A program made the position numbers and the translations under genes. Source: Lunularia cruciata (taxonomy: Eukaryota > Streptophyta > Marchantiopsida > Lunulariales > Lunulariaceae). Taken from it: a DNA stretch of 64,000 bases. Shown here in pieces: positions 24,218 to 34,505 of the stretch. The stretch covers positions 58,546,841 to 58,610,840 of the forward strand of contig OX419762.1 of the NCBI GenBank assembly GCA_948567375.1, read 5' to 3'. The notes under the pieces were generated by a model. It did no database searches. It saw nothing but the letters and a program-made list of their open reading frames with translations, and had not been told where the DNA came from. Positions within the stretch are counted from its first letter, which is position 1. Each line of letters opens with the position of its first letter.

Positions 24218-25440
24218 CTTCTTCTAGAGTGTAACAGAGTGCACCATGCCCAATTGGTTTTCGAGGACAAGGTGGACAGCCTAGATCCCATGGAGCGAGT
24301 GAAGGGCCTAGTGGAGCTAGACCCTTACCTTCATTGTCAGGTCAGCAGCAGCCAATGAGTGGTGGTGTTGCTTGTTGGAGTTGTGGTGGACCTCACCATA
24401 GGACTTGGGTTCTTGGGTTCTTGGGTATCCAATAAATTAGACTAGAAAGTGTACTGAGGGCAGCGGACCTGATACCTCTGGTGCTTCACAGCCAACATAG
24501 AGGCAGTGTGAGCATTGCCATTGATTTCGTCACACTAAAGATCAATGTTTTGACCTACACACGGAGTTAAGGAGTGGTAGGGTTGATATGGCAGGTAATA
24601 GAGGAGCTCTAGTTCATGGAGGACGAGGTGGTAGAGGTGGTGGTAGAGGATCTACACCTAGTAGGGGTGCAGTACTTGCCCTTACTTCTGATACAACTAT
24701 AGCTACTCGGATTGAGCAGTTGGAGCAAAGATTGGCTAGTATGGCTATTGCTTAGAGGAGATTAGATTCGAGTGCTCAGGCTTCCACCTCATATACTGGT
24801 GATAGAGATGCTTTGGATTTCATATACGGAGCAGCATAGGTGGATGCATCTATAGCAATGACTAGGAGTGCAGCACGTGCTCCAGAGCCTAGAGGAGCAT
24901 TAGTGGAGTTGGACCCACAGAGAGGAGAGGTTGGGAGACAGGTCAGACTTCCCCAGTCTTTCACGCTATCTGAGGCATTGCAGACGACATCCATGGTTCC
25001 TAGATGTCCCGGTGCAAGTGTGGTAGGTGGTGATGGAGTACATGATGGACTACTTGCTAGTCAGCCACCTGCTACTACACAAATTGAGTCTAGCATGATG
25101 TTGGGGGCGGCTCAGCTGATTATGCGGCATCCTTTGTTTTTGGCCAGTGACATGTTTACATTGGGAGTTGACCCAACCCCAGTGTTCTGGTTGGCTGCCA
25201 CGCTTTGTGAGAGTAGGGATGATGTGGTTCCTACTACTAGAGCAGAGGTGGTTGGTAGTGGAGCTGACTTGGTTGAGGAGCATGGGATCCATACAGCAAC
25301 AAGTGGTTTGTGGTAGGTAGCAACGGCTAGATTGGAGGAGTTGCCAACTAGACCGGCCTTCGCGAGAGCGTGGTTTAAACTTGGTGTTGTCCTATTGGAT
25401 AACTAGAGGGGGATTTTCAGTTTGGTGAGACCTTTAGGGA
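24218..25440 (+). pseudogene. Copy B gag C-terminus: zinc knuckles and Pro/Ala-rich tail
   Basis: After a frameshift, two degraded Cys/His clusters can be read (CWSCGGPHHR near 24372; a C..C..H form with TKDQCFD near 24530-24555). An open stretch at 24840-25316 follows (ELDPQRGEVGRQVRLPQSF, GGDGVHDGL, DMFTLGVDPTPVFWL). This fits nucleocapsid plus linker. The same tail is in copies A (about 19025-19345) and C (about 47660-47870). Confidence 0.65.
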
Positions 25441-25880
25441 AGGTCTATATACCATAGAGAGTCTTGTTAGACTCTGGTGCGCAACCCCTTATGTTGGAGA
25501 AGGTGGCAGTGATCGGTCTGGAGTTACGGAAGACCAATGTGGAGAGGTGTCTATTTCAGATCCATACATCTCTAGGTGGTGGTTCAACACAATACTTCAC
25601 ACGTGGGGAGCTTGTGGTCCAAGTTCAGTCTGGTCCTCCGACTGATAGCTTGATGGTGAGAGCTCAGGCTATTGCGACAAAAGTTGAGTCATATGATGTG
25701 CTAGTTAGGGGAGCAGTATTATACCCCATGGGCTTCAGCATTGACTATTGGGAGGAGACAACCTCCTATAGACCTGGTTGGCAGTCTGGTGAGGGACGGG
25801 TATGTCGCCTACTAGTACGCTTTAGTAGTGGCAGTCTTGGCTTACTACAGTTTGAGACCATGGCAGCATCAATTTGAGCT
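25440..25880 (+). pseudogene. Copy B aspartic protease
   Basis: RVLLDSGAQPLMLEKVAV begins near 25458 with the catalytic DSG, then LRKTNVERCLFQIHTSLGGG, RGELVVQVQ, and ESYDVLVRGAVLYPMGFSID. The frame from 25464 runs open for 137 codons into the methyltransferase linker (MAAS..). Retropepsin-like; processes the polyprotein in this family. Confidence 0.8.
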
Positions 25881-27014
25881 TTCAGTGGTGCAGTTACTTG
25901 GCCTGGTGATTTGTTGGAGGGGAACACCCATGCAGAGGATACTCTAGTACCAGAGGAGATCACTCGGATTTGGAGTACGAGTGGGATTGTTCCATCCACC
26001 TTAGATGTTCCATTGTGGAGTTCCAAGGAGGCATTGTAGTAGCATGCAGATCAGTTGGTGAAACAGGCTTGGAGTGGAACCTTCGTACCATCAAGAGATG
26101 AGTGTGAGGATAAGCCTCCAAAGGCGATTGCTTTGACACCTCTAGATACCACACTCATTGCTTGGTAGTATCCAATAGAGGGGATAGGCCTATTGGAGTT
26201 GTTTGGTGGGATCGGCACCGGACTAGCTGCGGTATTATAGGTGAATATACAAGTATAGAGGTACTTGTATGTAGCGAGAGATGAGATTGCTAGGAGAGTC
26301 TCTCTACATCATGTGGCACACTTGGCCTAACAATATCCAAAGTTATTACCAATGTCAACAGTCAAAGGTTACCAAAAGGCCCTACCAGGAGACATTTCCT
26401 TATTGGGGGCGCATGACCTAGAGAGACATGGGCCTATTTGCTTGGTGATTTCCGGATAGCCATGTCAGGGACATGCACGTGCTGGTAGAGATTTGGGTCT
26501 TAGGATCCTCGTTTTGGTGTGTTTTGGGAGATGTTACGGATATTACGATATCTCCAGGTTCATCAGTCCATTTCTCCAGCTTACCTTTTGGAGAGCATTC
26601 CTTTGATAGGTGATTCTCGCACTAGAGTGGTGATGAGTAGACATCAAGTCCATTCTTGGATGGGACCTTCTGTATTGTTAGATGCAGCCAGAGTGGGATC
26701 ACGTGCTCATCGTCTTCATCTTTGGTTGACAAACCTCTTACCCAGAGAGGTTTTACAGTGTGCTTATGATGGGATTTAGCGACTTGAGCACATCCTTGTT
26801 GATGACATCTTGGCTGTTGGGTGTCAGTCTCAGACAATGGTAGTGGCTGATAGGTCCCCTATGGCGGTGGTGAACCTAGTTGATAGCCTAGAGCCGCATT
26901 TCCCAACTCATGAGTTTCCTAGGCTCCCATGCGTTTCGAGAAGGAGGACTTGGACTTGTTTAGGATTCATAGTAACAACAATTGGTGGAGCCCAACACTG
27001 ATGAGAGAGAGCGG
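25881..27014 (+). pseudogene. Copy B C5-cytosine DNA methyltransferase inside gypsy pol
   Basis: Motif I LELFGGIGTGLAAVL (26193-26237). A Rossmann strand with IQV.RYLYVARDEIARR follows, then GDISLLGAHD, and the catalytic loop LVISG*PCQGHARAGR (PCQ at 26460-26468; the stop is TGG to TAG). After one frameshift comes FGVFWEMLRILRYL, motif VI as YLLESIPLIGDS (26581-26616), VHSWMGPSVLLDAARVGS, and motif VIII-like AHRLHLWLTNLLPREVL (26701-26750). IQV.RY and LLDA..V resemble DNMT3 enzymes. The target-recognition part seems to follow motif VIII. It methylates DNA cytosines in the known family; here it lies between protease and RT. A 3.4-kb insertion truncates its tail at 27015. Confidence 0.85.
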
Positions 27015-27536
27015 TGTCATTGGGAAAATAGCCCACGTGTACCCTTGAGGCTTTTGGTGTGATAAATTTTCTTTTTCTCTTCTAGTTGTTGTAAGGAACA
27101 TGGATTTATGTCAATATGTTGCATGTGTAGTTTTATGCTACCTTGCTGCGGGAGATATTTCCTATATTATTGTGCAGCCGGGAAAAGTTATGGTGTTATT
27201 AGCTCAAGGAGTCTTTTAATGTGGCTTGAGCCAAGAAACAATGTTGGGTTACACTAGCTCAGGTTCTATTTTACGTTATTGGAATGAAGGAGTATTTGCC
27301 TTAGAAGAGAAGCAAAAAGGAGTCTTTCAGTTGGAAATCCTTGGGAGGCTTTAGAGGAGTGGTGACAATGAAAGGTTTGGGGGAAAAACAGCATGAAAAA
27401 GTTAGAGGAGTGAAGGAACTCAGCTCGGAGGGAGAGGATTTTTGAGGGAAAAGGTTCTAGACAGAGGGCTGCAGGGAAGATTTTTGAGAGATATACCTGG
27501 CTGTGCAGGGCTTTGAGGGAGGGACAGGAAGAAATT

Positions 27537-28460
27537 TGGAGAGAAAGGCCTGCTGGGAGAAAGGAGAATTATCGAAGGGTTAGGGCTTGGCCAGGAGAGA
27601 GAGGAGAAGTTTCGAAAGGGCTTGCTGTCCAGAAATTGGGAGAGAAAGGCTTGCTGGGAGAAAGGAGAATTATTGAAGGGTTAGGGCTTGGCCAAGAGAG
27701 AGAGGAGAAGTTTCGAAAGGGCTTGCTGTGCAGAAATTGGGAGAGAAAGGCTTGCTAGGAGAAAGGAGAATTATCAAAGGGTTAGGGCTTGGCCGGGAGA
27801 GAGAGGAGAAGTTTCGAAAGTGCTTGCTGTGCAAAAATTTGGAGAGAAAGGCCTGCTGGGAAAAAGGAGAATTATCAAAGGGTTACGGCTTGGCCAGGAG
27901 AGAGAGGAGAAGTTTCGAAAGTGCTTGCTGTGCAGAAATTTGGAGAGAAAGGCCTGCTGGGAAAAAGGAGAATTATCGAAGGGTTAGGGCTTGGCCAAGA
28001 GAGAGAGGAGAAGTTTCGAAAGTGCTTGCTGTGCAGAAATTTGGAGAGAAAGGCCTGCTGGGAGAAAGGAGAATTATCAAAGGGTTAGGGCTTGGCCAGG
28101 AGAGAGAGAAGTTTTGAAAGTGCTTGCTGTGCAGAAATTTGGAGAGAAAGGCCTGCTGGGAGAAAGGAGAATTATCGAAGGGTTAGGGCTTGGCCAGGAC
28201 AGAGAGAAATTTTTGAAAGTGCTTGCTGTGCAGAAATTTGGAGAGAAAGGCCTGCTGGGAGAAAGGAGAATTATCGAAGAGTTAGGGCTTGGCCAGGAGA
28301 GAGAGAGAAGTGTCAAAAGTGCTTGCTATGCAGAAATTTGGAGAGAAAGGCCTGCTGGGAGAGAGGAGAATTATCGAAGGGTCAGGGCTTGGCCAGGAGA
28401 GAGAGAGAAGTTTTGAAAGTGCTTGCTGTGCAGAAATTTGGAGAAAAAGGCCTTCTGTTG
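27537..28460. repeat. Tandem array of about nine ~100-bp units
   Basis: Units of 98-101 bp recur at about 27537, 27638, 27740, 27841, 27942, 28043, 28141, 28240 and 28339, each with GAGAGAAAGGCCTGCTGGGA and ATTATCGAAGGGTTAGGGCT. Units 3' of 28090 lack 2-3 bases in the AGAGAG stretch. High mutual similarity suggests recent amplification. Strongly purine-rich on the plus strand. Confidence 0.9.
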
Positions 28461-29395
28461 AGATAGGACCAGGGGAAAGATTTCCAGATGCCTTCTGTTG
28501 AGACAGGACCAAGGGAAGGATTTCGAGATGCCTGAGGTCTGAGATAGGACCTGTGGATGAATTTTTGAAATTTGGCAAGAGAGTGTTGAGGGCTGAAAGA
28601 TTTTGAGATGCCTTCTGTTGAGACAAGACCAGGGGGAAAGATTTTGAGATGCCTTCTGTTGAGACAGGACCAAGGGAAGGATTTTGAGATGCCTGAGGTA
28701 TGAGATAGGACCAGTGGATGAATTTTCAAAATTTGGCAGGAGAGTGTTAAGGGCTGAAAGATTTTGAGATGCCTTCTGTTGAGACAGGACCAGGGGAAGG
28801 ATTTCGAGATGCTTGAGGTCTGAGATAGGACCAGTGGGTGAATTTTCAAAATTTGCAGGAGAGTGTTGAGGGTTGAAAGATTTTGAGATGCCTTCTGTTG
28901 AGACAGGACCAGGGGAAGGATTTCAAGATGCCTGAGGTCTGAGATAGGACCAGTGGATGAATTTTTGAAATTTGGCAGGAGAGTGTTGAGGGCTGAAAGA
29001 TTTCGAGATGCCTTCTGTTGAGACAGGACCAGGGGAAGGATTTTGAGATGCCTGAGGTTTGAGATGCCTGAGGTCTAAGATAGGACCAGTGGATGAATTT
29101 TTGAAATTTGCAGGAGAGTGTTGAGGGCTGAAGGATTTTGAGATGCCTTCTGTTGAGACAGGACCAGGGGAAGGATTTCGAGATGCCTAAGGTTTGACAT
29201 AGGACCAGTGGGTGAATTTTCAAAGTTTGCAGGAGAGTGTTGAGGGCTGAAAGTTTTTCGAAATGCTGTAGGCTGTGCTTGGACCAGGGGAAGGATTTTT
29301 GAGATGCCTGAGGTTTGAGATTGGACCAGTGGGTGAATTTTTGAAGTTGCAGGAGAGTGTTGAGGGCTGAAAGATTTTCAAAATGCTGTAGGTAG
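28461..29395. repeat. Second tandem array of ~120-bp units
   Basis: Repeated blocks contain GATGCCTTCTGTTGAGACAG, GGATTTCGAGATGCCTGAGG and GCAGGAGAGTGTTGAGGGCT. Main repeats start near 28490, 28611, 28771, 28887, 29007 and 29147, with degenerate units to about 29395. A partial internal duplication is at 29050-29075. It follows array 1 directly but is unrelated to it. Confidence 0.85.
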
Positions 29396-30439
29396 TGCTT
29401 GAAAGTGCAGGGGAGAAAAAGGGTTTTCTCTCAAAAGAATGAACAATGTGTAGGAGAGGAAGTGCTTGGACAGAAGAGAAATTTTCGCAAGTCTGAAGGG
29501 ATTTGGGCAGAAGTTGAAGAGAACAAAATTTTGCAAGGAAGCAAGAGGACAGGAGATTCAGACAATAGAAAATTTTTGCACATCTGAAGGGGATTTGCTG
29601 CAGAAGTTGCCAAAGGATATCTCCCGAAGTCAAGAAGAAGAGGAGGAGAATTTTGAAGTGGATCAGCCCATCTAGAGCAAGGGCAAGAAAATATTTGAAG
29701 TTGGTTGGCCTGTCTGAATGGAGTGAATCTGATCTGCAAAACAAGGTAGAGGAGAATGAAGAGGTTCGGAGTGTGAGTTGCCTTGTCTGTTGTCGAACAG
29801 AGTATATCTGAAGTGCCGGCTGAGTTGATGAGCAGTTGCAACCTTAGGGCAGGCATTGCCTTGACTAGAACTATTTGACTTATCCAACCTTGTGAACTTT
29901 GTTATTGAAATTCTTGTGAATGATGAGTCTTGGAAGCGGATTTGTGTTATGAATTGTGACTAGAGTTGAGGAAAACTCCATTCTAGGAGCTCTTAGTCCA
30001 GTCCAAGTGAATAGCATAATTAAATGATCTGGGTGCCTTGGTTTATGTTTAGTTAGATCACTCAGTTGTTGTTTATTTTATTGATTTTATTTTATCAAAG
30101 GGCCACCTGACCTAGGTCTATGAACTGCCAGATTCCGAACCATAGCTTGGACCTGACGTGAAAATAGAATATGAGACCAGGCAGAGGTAGAAACCATAAC
30201 ACCAGACTTGCATGACAAGATTAGTTTTGCAAAAGTCAAGGATAAAACAAAACCTTCAGGGAGAGCCAACCTCATGGAAACTGAAACAACAAGTTCATAT
30301 AGAGACAAATTCCCGACAATCCAAGAGTAGGGAAGGAATGTCAGTCTACGGGAAAATCCAAAAGAAAGACAATAAGGAAAACTAAGCACAAGCAGCCATG
30401 TGCTTGGCGCACTCTCAAGACCGAACGTTCCCCACAACA
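29396..30439. other. Non-repetitive right part of the 3.4-kb insertion
   Basis: No domain recognised. A purine-rich stretch runs to about 29700. The last 340 bp (from about 30100) differ in composition and end in the terminal CCCCACAACA. Open frames on both strands look like chance. Confidence 0.5.
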
Positions 30440-30443
30440 GCGG

Positions 30444-31990
30444 GCGATGGGTTTTTGCGTCGGTATCACCACTGTTCCAACAATGTTAGAGGTATCCAAG
30501 CGTCAGGTGTTAGGTCAAGCTATGGACCTGAACTGTTTGACTTGGATTGTGAGCCTTGGCTTAGCAAAGCAGCATAGCATGCGCTTGATAGGCATCACGA
30601 CTCGGACACTTGTGAGCCCTGTGCCTATCGAGACAATTCAGGCACATGTTGGGGGTGATGGACCAAGTGGACATGGTATTCTTGGGACACATCCAGTAGC
30701 TACTAGGGAGAGTGGTCTACTTGGGGTCCATCCAGGTGAGCATGGGCTACTTGGATTACACCCGTGGTCCACTTGGGATGCAACTAGAGGACGTGTGGAG
30801 CTTGCAGCCAAAGTGGACGGAGTTATTCACATAAAGGTTGGGACCTCTAGTGGTCGAGGGCATGATACTATTGCTCCTAAGGGCCTAGTGTAGCAGCCAG
30901 TCAGTACGTCTTCCACTCCTATGACAATTACAAAGGATACTTGGGAGCCAGATCTTGGACCCAAGCTTATTGGAGAGGAAAGATGGAAGGTTTGGAGGTT
31001 CTTGAGGAGTCACACGGGTTGTTTTGCCTTTAGTAAGAAGGATTTGGGTGCTCTGAAGGGACTTGGTATACGGATTGAGCTGACTAGGGATACACCAGTT
31101 TTCCGACGTCCTTATCGCTATAGTGATATGGAGAGGACATTGATTTAGAGCCAAAGTACTGACCTTTTGGGGCTGGTTTGGTGGAGACTTCACATGGAGA
31201 GTATGCATCAACAACAATGATGCCAACCAAGAAGGATATGCATGGCAACTATACAGATAGGCGGATGTGTGGAGATTAATGTCCTATCAACCGACAGACC
31301 ATGGCCAGCGGTCAAATTTTTAATGAAATTATGAGTATATCCACTTTTCCTAATGTGATAAATAGTTGCGGACTTCGGCTTTAAAAATCTACTACTGGAA
31401 AACCAAAAATACACATATGTTTTTTGTTTTTTGTTTTTTATTTGTAGGAGACCCAAAGGGGCGCTATCCGATAGGGTACTTGGTTTTGTCCAACAAAAGA
31501 AAGGGGTTGATTGGTATGCCATGCCTACACCGGATGAGAATTTTAATGTGATTGGGCATGCAAAGGTCTTTAGTACTTTGGATCTTTGAGTGGGATATCA
31601 TCAGTTGCAGATCAGGAAGGAAGATAAGTCCAATACAACATTCTGGGCTATTGATCCTCACGGCAAGGATGTGTTATATAAGTGGATATTCTTACCGTTT
31701 GGGTTAAAGAATGCTCATGTTGAGTTCTAGAGGGTCATGGATATGATCCTAGCTGGATTGGATTTTTCTCGGTGCTATGTTGATGACATTTTGGTCTATA
31801 GCAATACTGTGGAGGAGCATGAGAGACAATTGTTGGAGGTGTTTGAGAGGTTGAGATCTCTAGACTCAAATTACATCCTGGGAAGTGTAGGTTCTTCCAT
31901 GAGCGTGTTGAGTATTTAGGTCATACTATCTACCCTGGAGGACTTGGTGTTTAGTAGACAAAGGTGGAGGCTATTGCATGTATTCCTCGG
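30444..31990 (+). pseudogene. Copy B pol: linker and reverse transcriptase
   Basis: Resumes after the insertion with LGQAMDLNCLTWIVSLGLA and a Gly/His-rich linker (30447-30893). Then come RT motifs: LGIRIELTRDTPVFRRPYRY (about 31061-31120), PTKKDMHGNYTDRRMCGD, FSTLDL*VGYHQLQI (about 31572), FLPFGLKNAHVEF (about 31690) and the active-site box CYVDDILVYS (31773-31802, intact). GWQTS/FLGLANFY-like sequence near 32020 closes the domain. A 200-bp foreign segment (about 31304-31505) interrupts it between the first and second halves. Several stops. Confidence 0.85.
31304..31505. other. ~200-bp insertion within copy B RT
   Basis: Copies A and C run straight from the CAACCAACAAAC region to the TTGATTGGTA region, whereas copy B has about 200 extra bases. 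They include a T-rich tract ending TTTTTTATTTGTAG|G (near 31445), which looks like a 3' splice site. No clear target duplication seen. Origin unknown. Confidence 0.55.
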
Positions 31991-32099
31991 CCTACGGATG
32001 TGAGTAGAGTGCAAGCATTCCTTGGGTTGGCAAACTTCTACTGCCGCTATGTTAGAGGATTTAGTGCCATCGCCAAGGCCTTGATGAAGCTGACCAAGC

Positions 32100-32630
32100 T
32101 TACATAGGAGTGGTGTTGGGGAGATGAGCAGGAGGGAGCTTTTGTAGAGCTCAAGGAGAGGTTGACATTTGCTCCTATTTTGAGGAGACTGATCAAAGGA
32201 TGACCATTTTAGGCTCATACTTATTGGAGTATGTTAGGGCTTGGAGTGGTGCTCACCCAACATGATGATGAGGGGAAGGAGTTTGTGGTGGCCTATGCTA
32301 GTCGCTCCAACAATTCAGCGGAGGCAAAGTATAGTTCATATGAGGGAGAGTGTTTGGTAATAGTTTGGGCAATAGCACATTTCCGATGTTACCTATTTGG
32401 TAACCCCTTCACTCTCATCATTGATCATCAGCCGCTGAAGTGGTTGATGGAGTCCGACAAGCTTTCAGGGAAGCTTGCACAATGGGTTTTGATTTTACAG
32501 GAGTATGATTTCACGATTGTTCACAAACCTGGAGTGGTGAACCGTGATGCAGATAGGTTGAGTAGAAACACATGTCCTAGCCAGCAGATTAGACCAGAGC
32601 ATGTTGGCATGGTGAGACAGATGAGGAGAT
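32100..32630 (+). pseudogene. Copy B RNase H
   Basis: Open from 32231: GVVLTQHDDEGKEFVVAYAS, AEAKYSSYEGECLVIVWAI, IIDHQPLKWLMESDK, QEYDFTIVHKPGVVNRDADR. The motifs D, E and D..H of gypsy RNase H can be read, but the N-terminal strand with the first catalytic Asp is frameshifted (32160-32230). In the family it degrades the RNA template during cDNA synthesis. Confidence 0.85.
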
Positions 32631-32929
32631 GGTGCCAGGTTGGCATGCATTTGCCTTTATGTGTATATTTTCTGAGGCTTTGGTGGTATCTCTCTCAGCG
32701 CATACAAGAGGAGTTATTGAGGTCATAGATCCAAAGAGTGAGGATATTGGTACAGTTCAGCGAGACATACATGATGATGTCTTAGTGATGGACTATCTTT
32801 GCACTAGTATTGTGGGTGGCACAGTTGGGGCCAAGGAGAGAGATTGTGTTCTTCAATGAGCCAAACGATTCAGATTGGAAGGCAGACATCTTTTGTCTAT
32901 TGCGTGTATGGGAAGATGGTAGAGTGTGA

Positions 32930-33990
32930 GTAGTACCACTTCCATCTCAAAGACCACAGTTGGTCCGCCATACTCATGAGGAGCTAGGACATTTTGGAGT
33001 AAAGCGTATGTATAGCTTACTCCAAAGTCATTATTGGTGGAGTGGTATGTAGATTGAGGTACAACAATTTGTAGCCAGATGTGTGGTTTGTGACCAAGTT
33101 AGAGCATCATTCAATGCTCCTACACCACAGTTACACCCATTACCTATCATGGGATTGGGTTATCGTTGGAGTTTGGACTTTGCTTGACCTTTACCGTTGA
33201 TTGTGAGACATAATTGGTATGTTTTGGTGATGGTGGAGCACTTCTCCAAGTGGATTGAGTTGGTGGCACTTCCTAACAAGTATAGTGAAGGGACGGCTTA
33301 CTCGTTCTAAGATCAAGTTCTTAGTCATTTTGGTGCACCAGCTGAGGTTTTGACTGATCAGGGTACAAAGTTCTGGGGGAGTTTCAGGTCTTGTATGACA
33401 AGGCTTTGATTGATCATCGTACTACATCTTGAGATCACCCTGAGGCAGATGGCTTAGTAGAGAGAGTGGTTCAAATGGTGAAGAGAGGATTGCAAAAGTA
33501 TGGTTTGCAGAGAGGCCACTTGGGAGATTGGGATCTCCAATTACCTTGGTTGGCCATGGGCTATCGGTTCAGCCGGAAAGCCTCCTTAGCATCCTTCTCT
33601 CCGTACTTTCTACTTTATGGATGAGATCCAGATTTACCTATAGCCATTCGTCTAGATGCTAATGTAGTTTTGGACTTGGATGACCCAAATGTATGGATGA
33701 GCACATGTTCTCAGCGGGCAGAGATCTATTGGAGAGTGATGACGATGGCCTTTGAGAACTTGGTGATTGCTTAGCATAGAGATACTTTACGCTATGCTAC
33801 CATTCGAGGAGGAGGTTATAGACTCTCGATCTGTTGATTTTGTTTAGGTGACTATGTATATCTATAGTAGACAGCACCGACGACACTTGATGTTTCTACA
33901 AGCCACACTATCTTGAGAGTGTATGAGGTTTTGCCATTTGGAGTCCTTGTGTTGGAAGGACGTGATGGTGTTATTTAGAAGGATCATGTG
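32930..33990 (+). pseudogene. Copy B integrase (DDE)
   Basis: Zinc-binding HHCC module: RHTHEELGHFGVKRMYSLLQ through CVVCDQ (about 32970-33095). Catalytic core: RWSLDFA with the first Asp (about 33176), VMVEHFSKWIELVAL, FGAPAEVLTDQGTKFW with the second Asp (about 33352), and PEADGLVERVVQMVKRG with the Glu (about 33460). Then LPWLAMGYRFSRKASLASFSPYFLLYG. It integrates cDNA into the host genome. This is the diagnostic enzyme that sets family 1 apart from tyrosine-recombinase elements despite its split repeats. Contains stops. Confidence 0.88.
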
Positions 33991-34212
33991 CGCAATTAAG
34001 CACCATGCCACCTCCCAAACATTGATGGTACTATGGACCCAAGCTTGACACTTGTACGTGCAGGCTTGAGGTGTATGTTATGTGTGTTTTCTGGTGGAGC
34101 TGCTACTATGTTAGTGTGTGATAGCTGTTCAAGAGGATGGCATATGGCATGTATGACTCCTCCCCTCACGGTGGTTCCTCAAGGATAGTGGTTATGTCCT
34201 AGATGTACTTGA
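33991..34212 (+). pseudogene. C-terminal PHD finger of copy B pol
   Basis: After the integrase tail (HATSQTLMVLW frame-shifted; NIDGTMDP-like) the last codons read RCMLC..SGGAATMLVCDSCSRGWHMACMTPP..VVPQG*WLCPRCT, then TGA at 34210-34212. Spacing C-x2-C ... C-x2-C-x4-H-x2-C ... C-x2-C (first Cys near 34072, last near 34204) is a complete C4HC3 PHD finger with the usual Trp before the last Cys pair. One TAG replaces a residue before WLCP. Known PHD fingers mostly read the histone H3 tail. Here it would sit at the very end of the integrase and could direct integration. Confidence 0.85.
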
Positions 34213-34370
34213 CCTATAGCTAGTTCATTCTTTATATGGGATAGATTGCAAACAGGCAACTAATGATGGGGCTCCATAGCACCCGTCCTCTTGATCTTTG
34301 CCTATCATAAGGTATACCACATACTTAGAGTAGATGGCTATCTGGAGTTAGAGGGACCTAACCGCCAGCT

Positions 34371-34381
34371 AGGGGGGCAAT
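34371..34381 (+). promoter_or_regulatory. Polypurine tract of copy B
   Basis: AGGGGGGCAAT lies immediately before Y1 (TGTAGCACTTTAG), about 160 bp after the pol stop. Equivalent to tracts in copies A and C. Confidence 0.8.
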
Positions 34382-34505
34382 TGTAGCACTTTAGAGTCTA
34401 TGTATGATTTATGTGTGAGTTGTGCTTCCATTGTGTATGATGTTGATAGTGATGTATGTTGTGTAGCGATGTATATTGTGTAGCAATATATATACGCATG
34501 ATAGC
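34382..34505 (+). repeat. Repeat Y1 of copy B (split-repeat B1)
   Basis: These 124 bp, TGTAGCACTTTAGAGTC...ACGCATGATAGC, carry a TATA-like TATATATAC (34486-34494) about 15 bp before the Y|X junction. About 20 bp longer than Y2 because of a local duplication of GTAGCGATGTAT-like sequence. Confidence 0.85.

Larger units (their letters stand above)
27015..30439 (+). mobile_element. 3.4-kb TG..CA insertion in copy B, rich in tandem repeats
   Basis: Bounded by GCGG on both sides (27011-27014, 30440-30443), a 4-bp target duplication. Ends are TGTCATTGGGAA and TTCCCCACAACA, an imperfect 12-bp inverted repeat. The uninterrupted sequence in copy A confirms the insertion site. It contains two tandem arrays and no retroviral domain. 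It could be a very long solo LTR or a non-autonomous element. The many overlapping open frames in the arrays are by-products of a repeat length that is not a multiple of three. Orientation is arbitrary. Confidence 0.8.

Noticed and set aside
24840-25316. A possible independent host gene (158 codons, Pro/Gly-rich)
   Set aside because: It is the gag-protease linker, present in the same position in copies A and C.
27513-28849. A cluster of overlapping open frames of 70-155 codons on both strands with repeated wording
   Set aside because: They come from tandem repeats of about 100 and 120 bp, not multiples of three, so each frame cycles through the same text. No domain and no single consistent frame.
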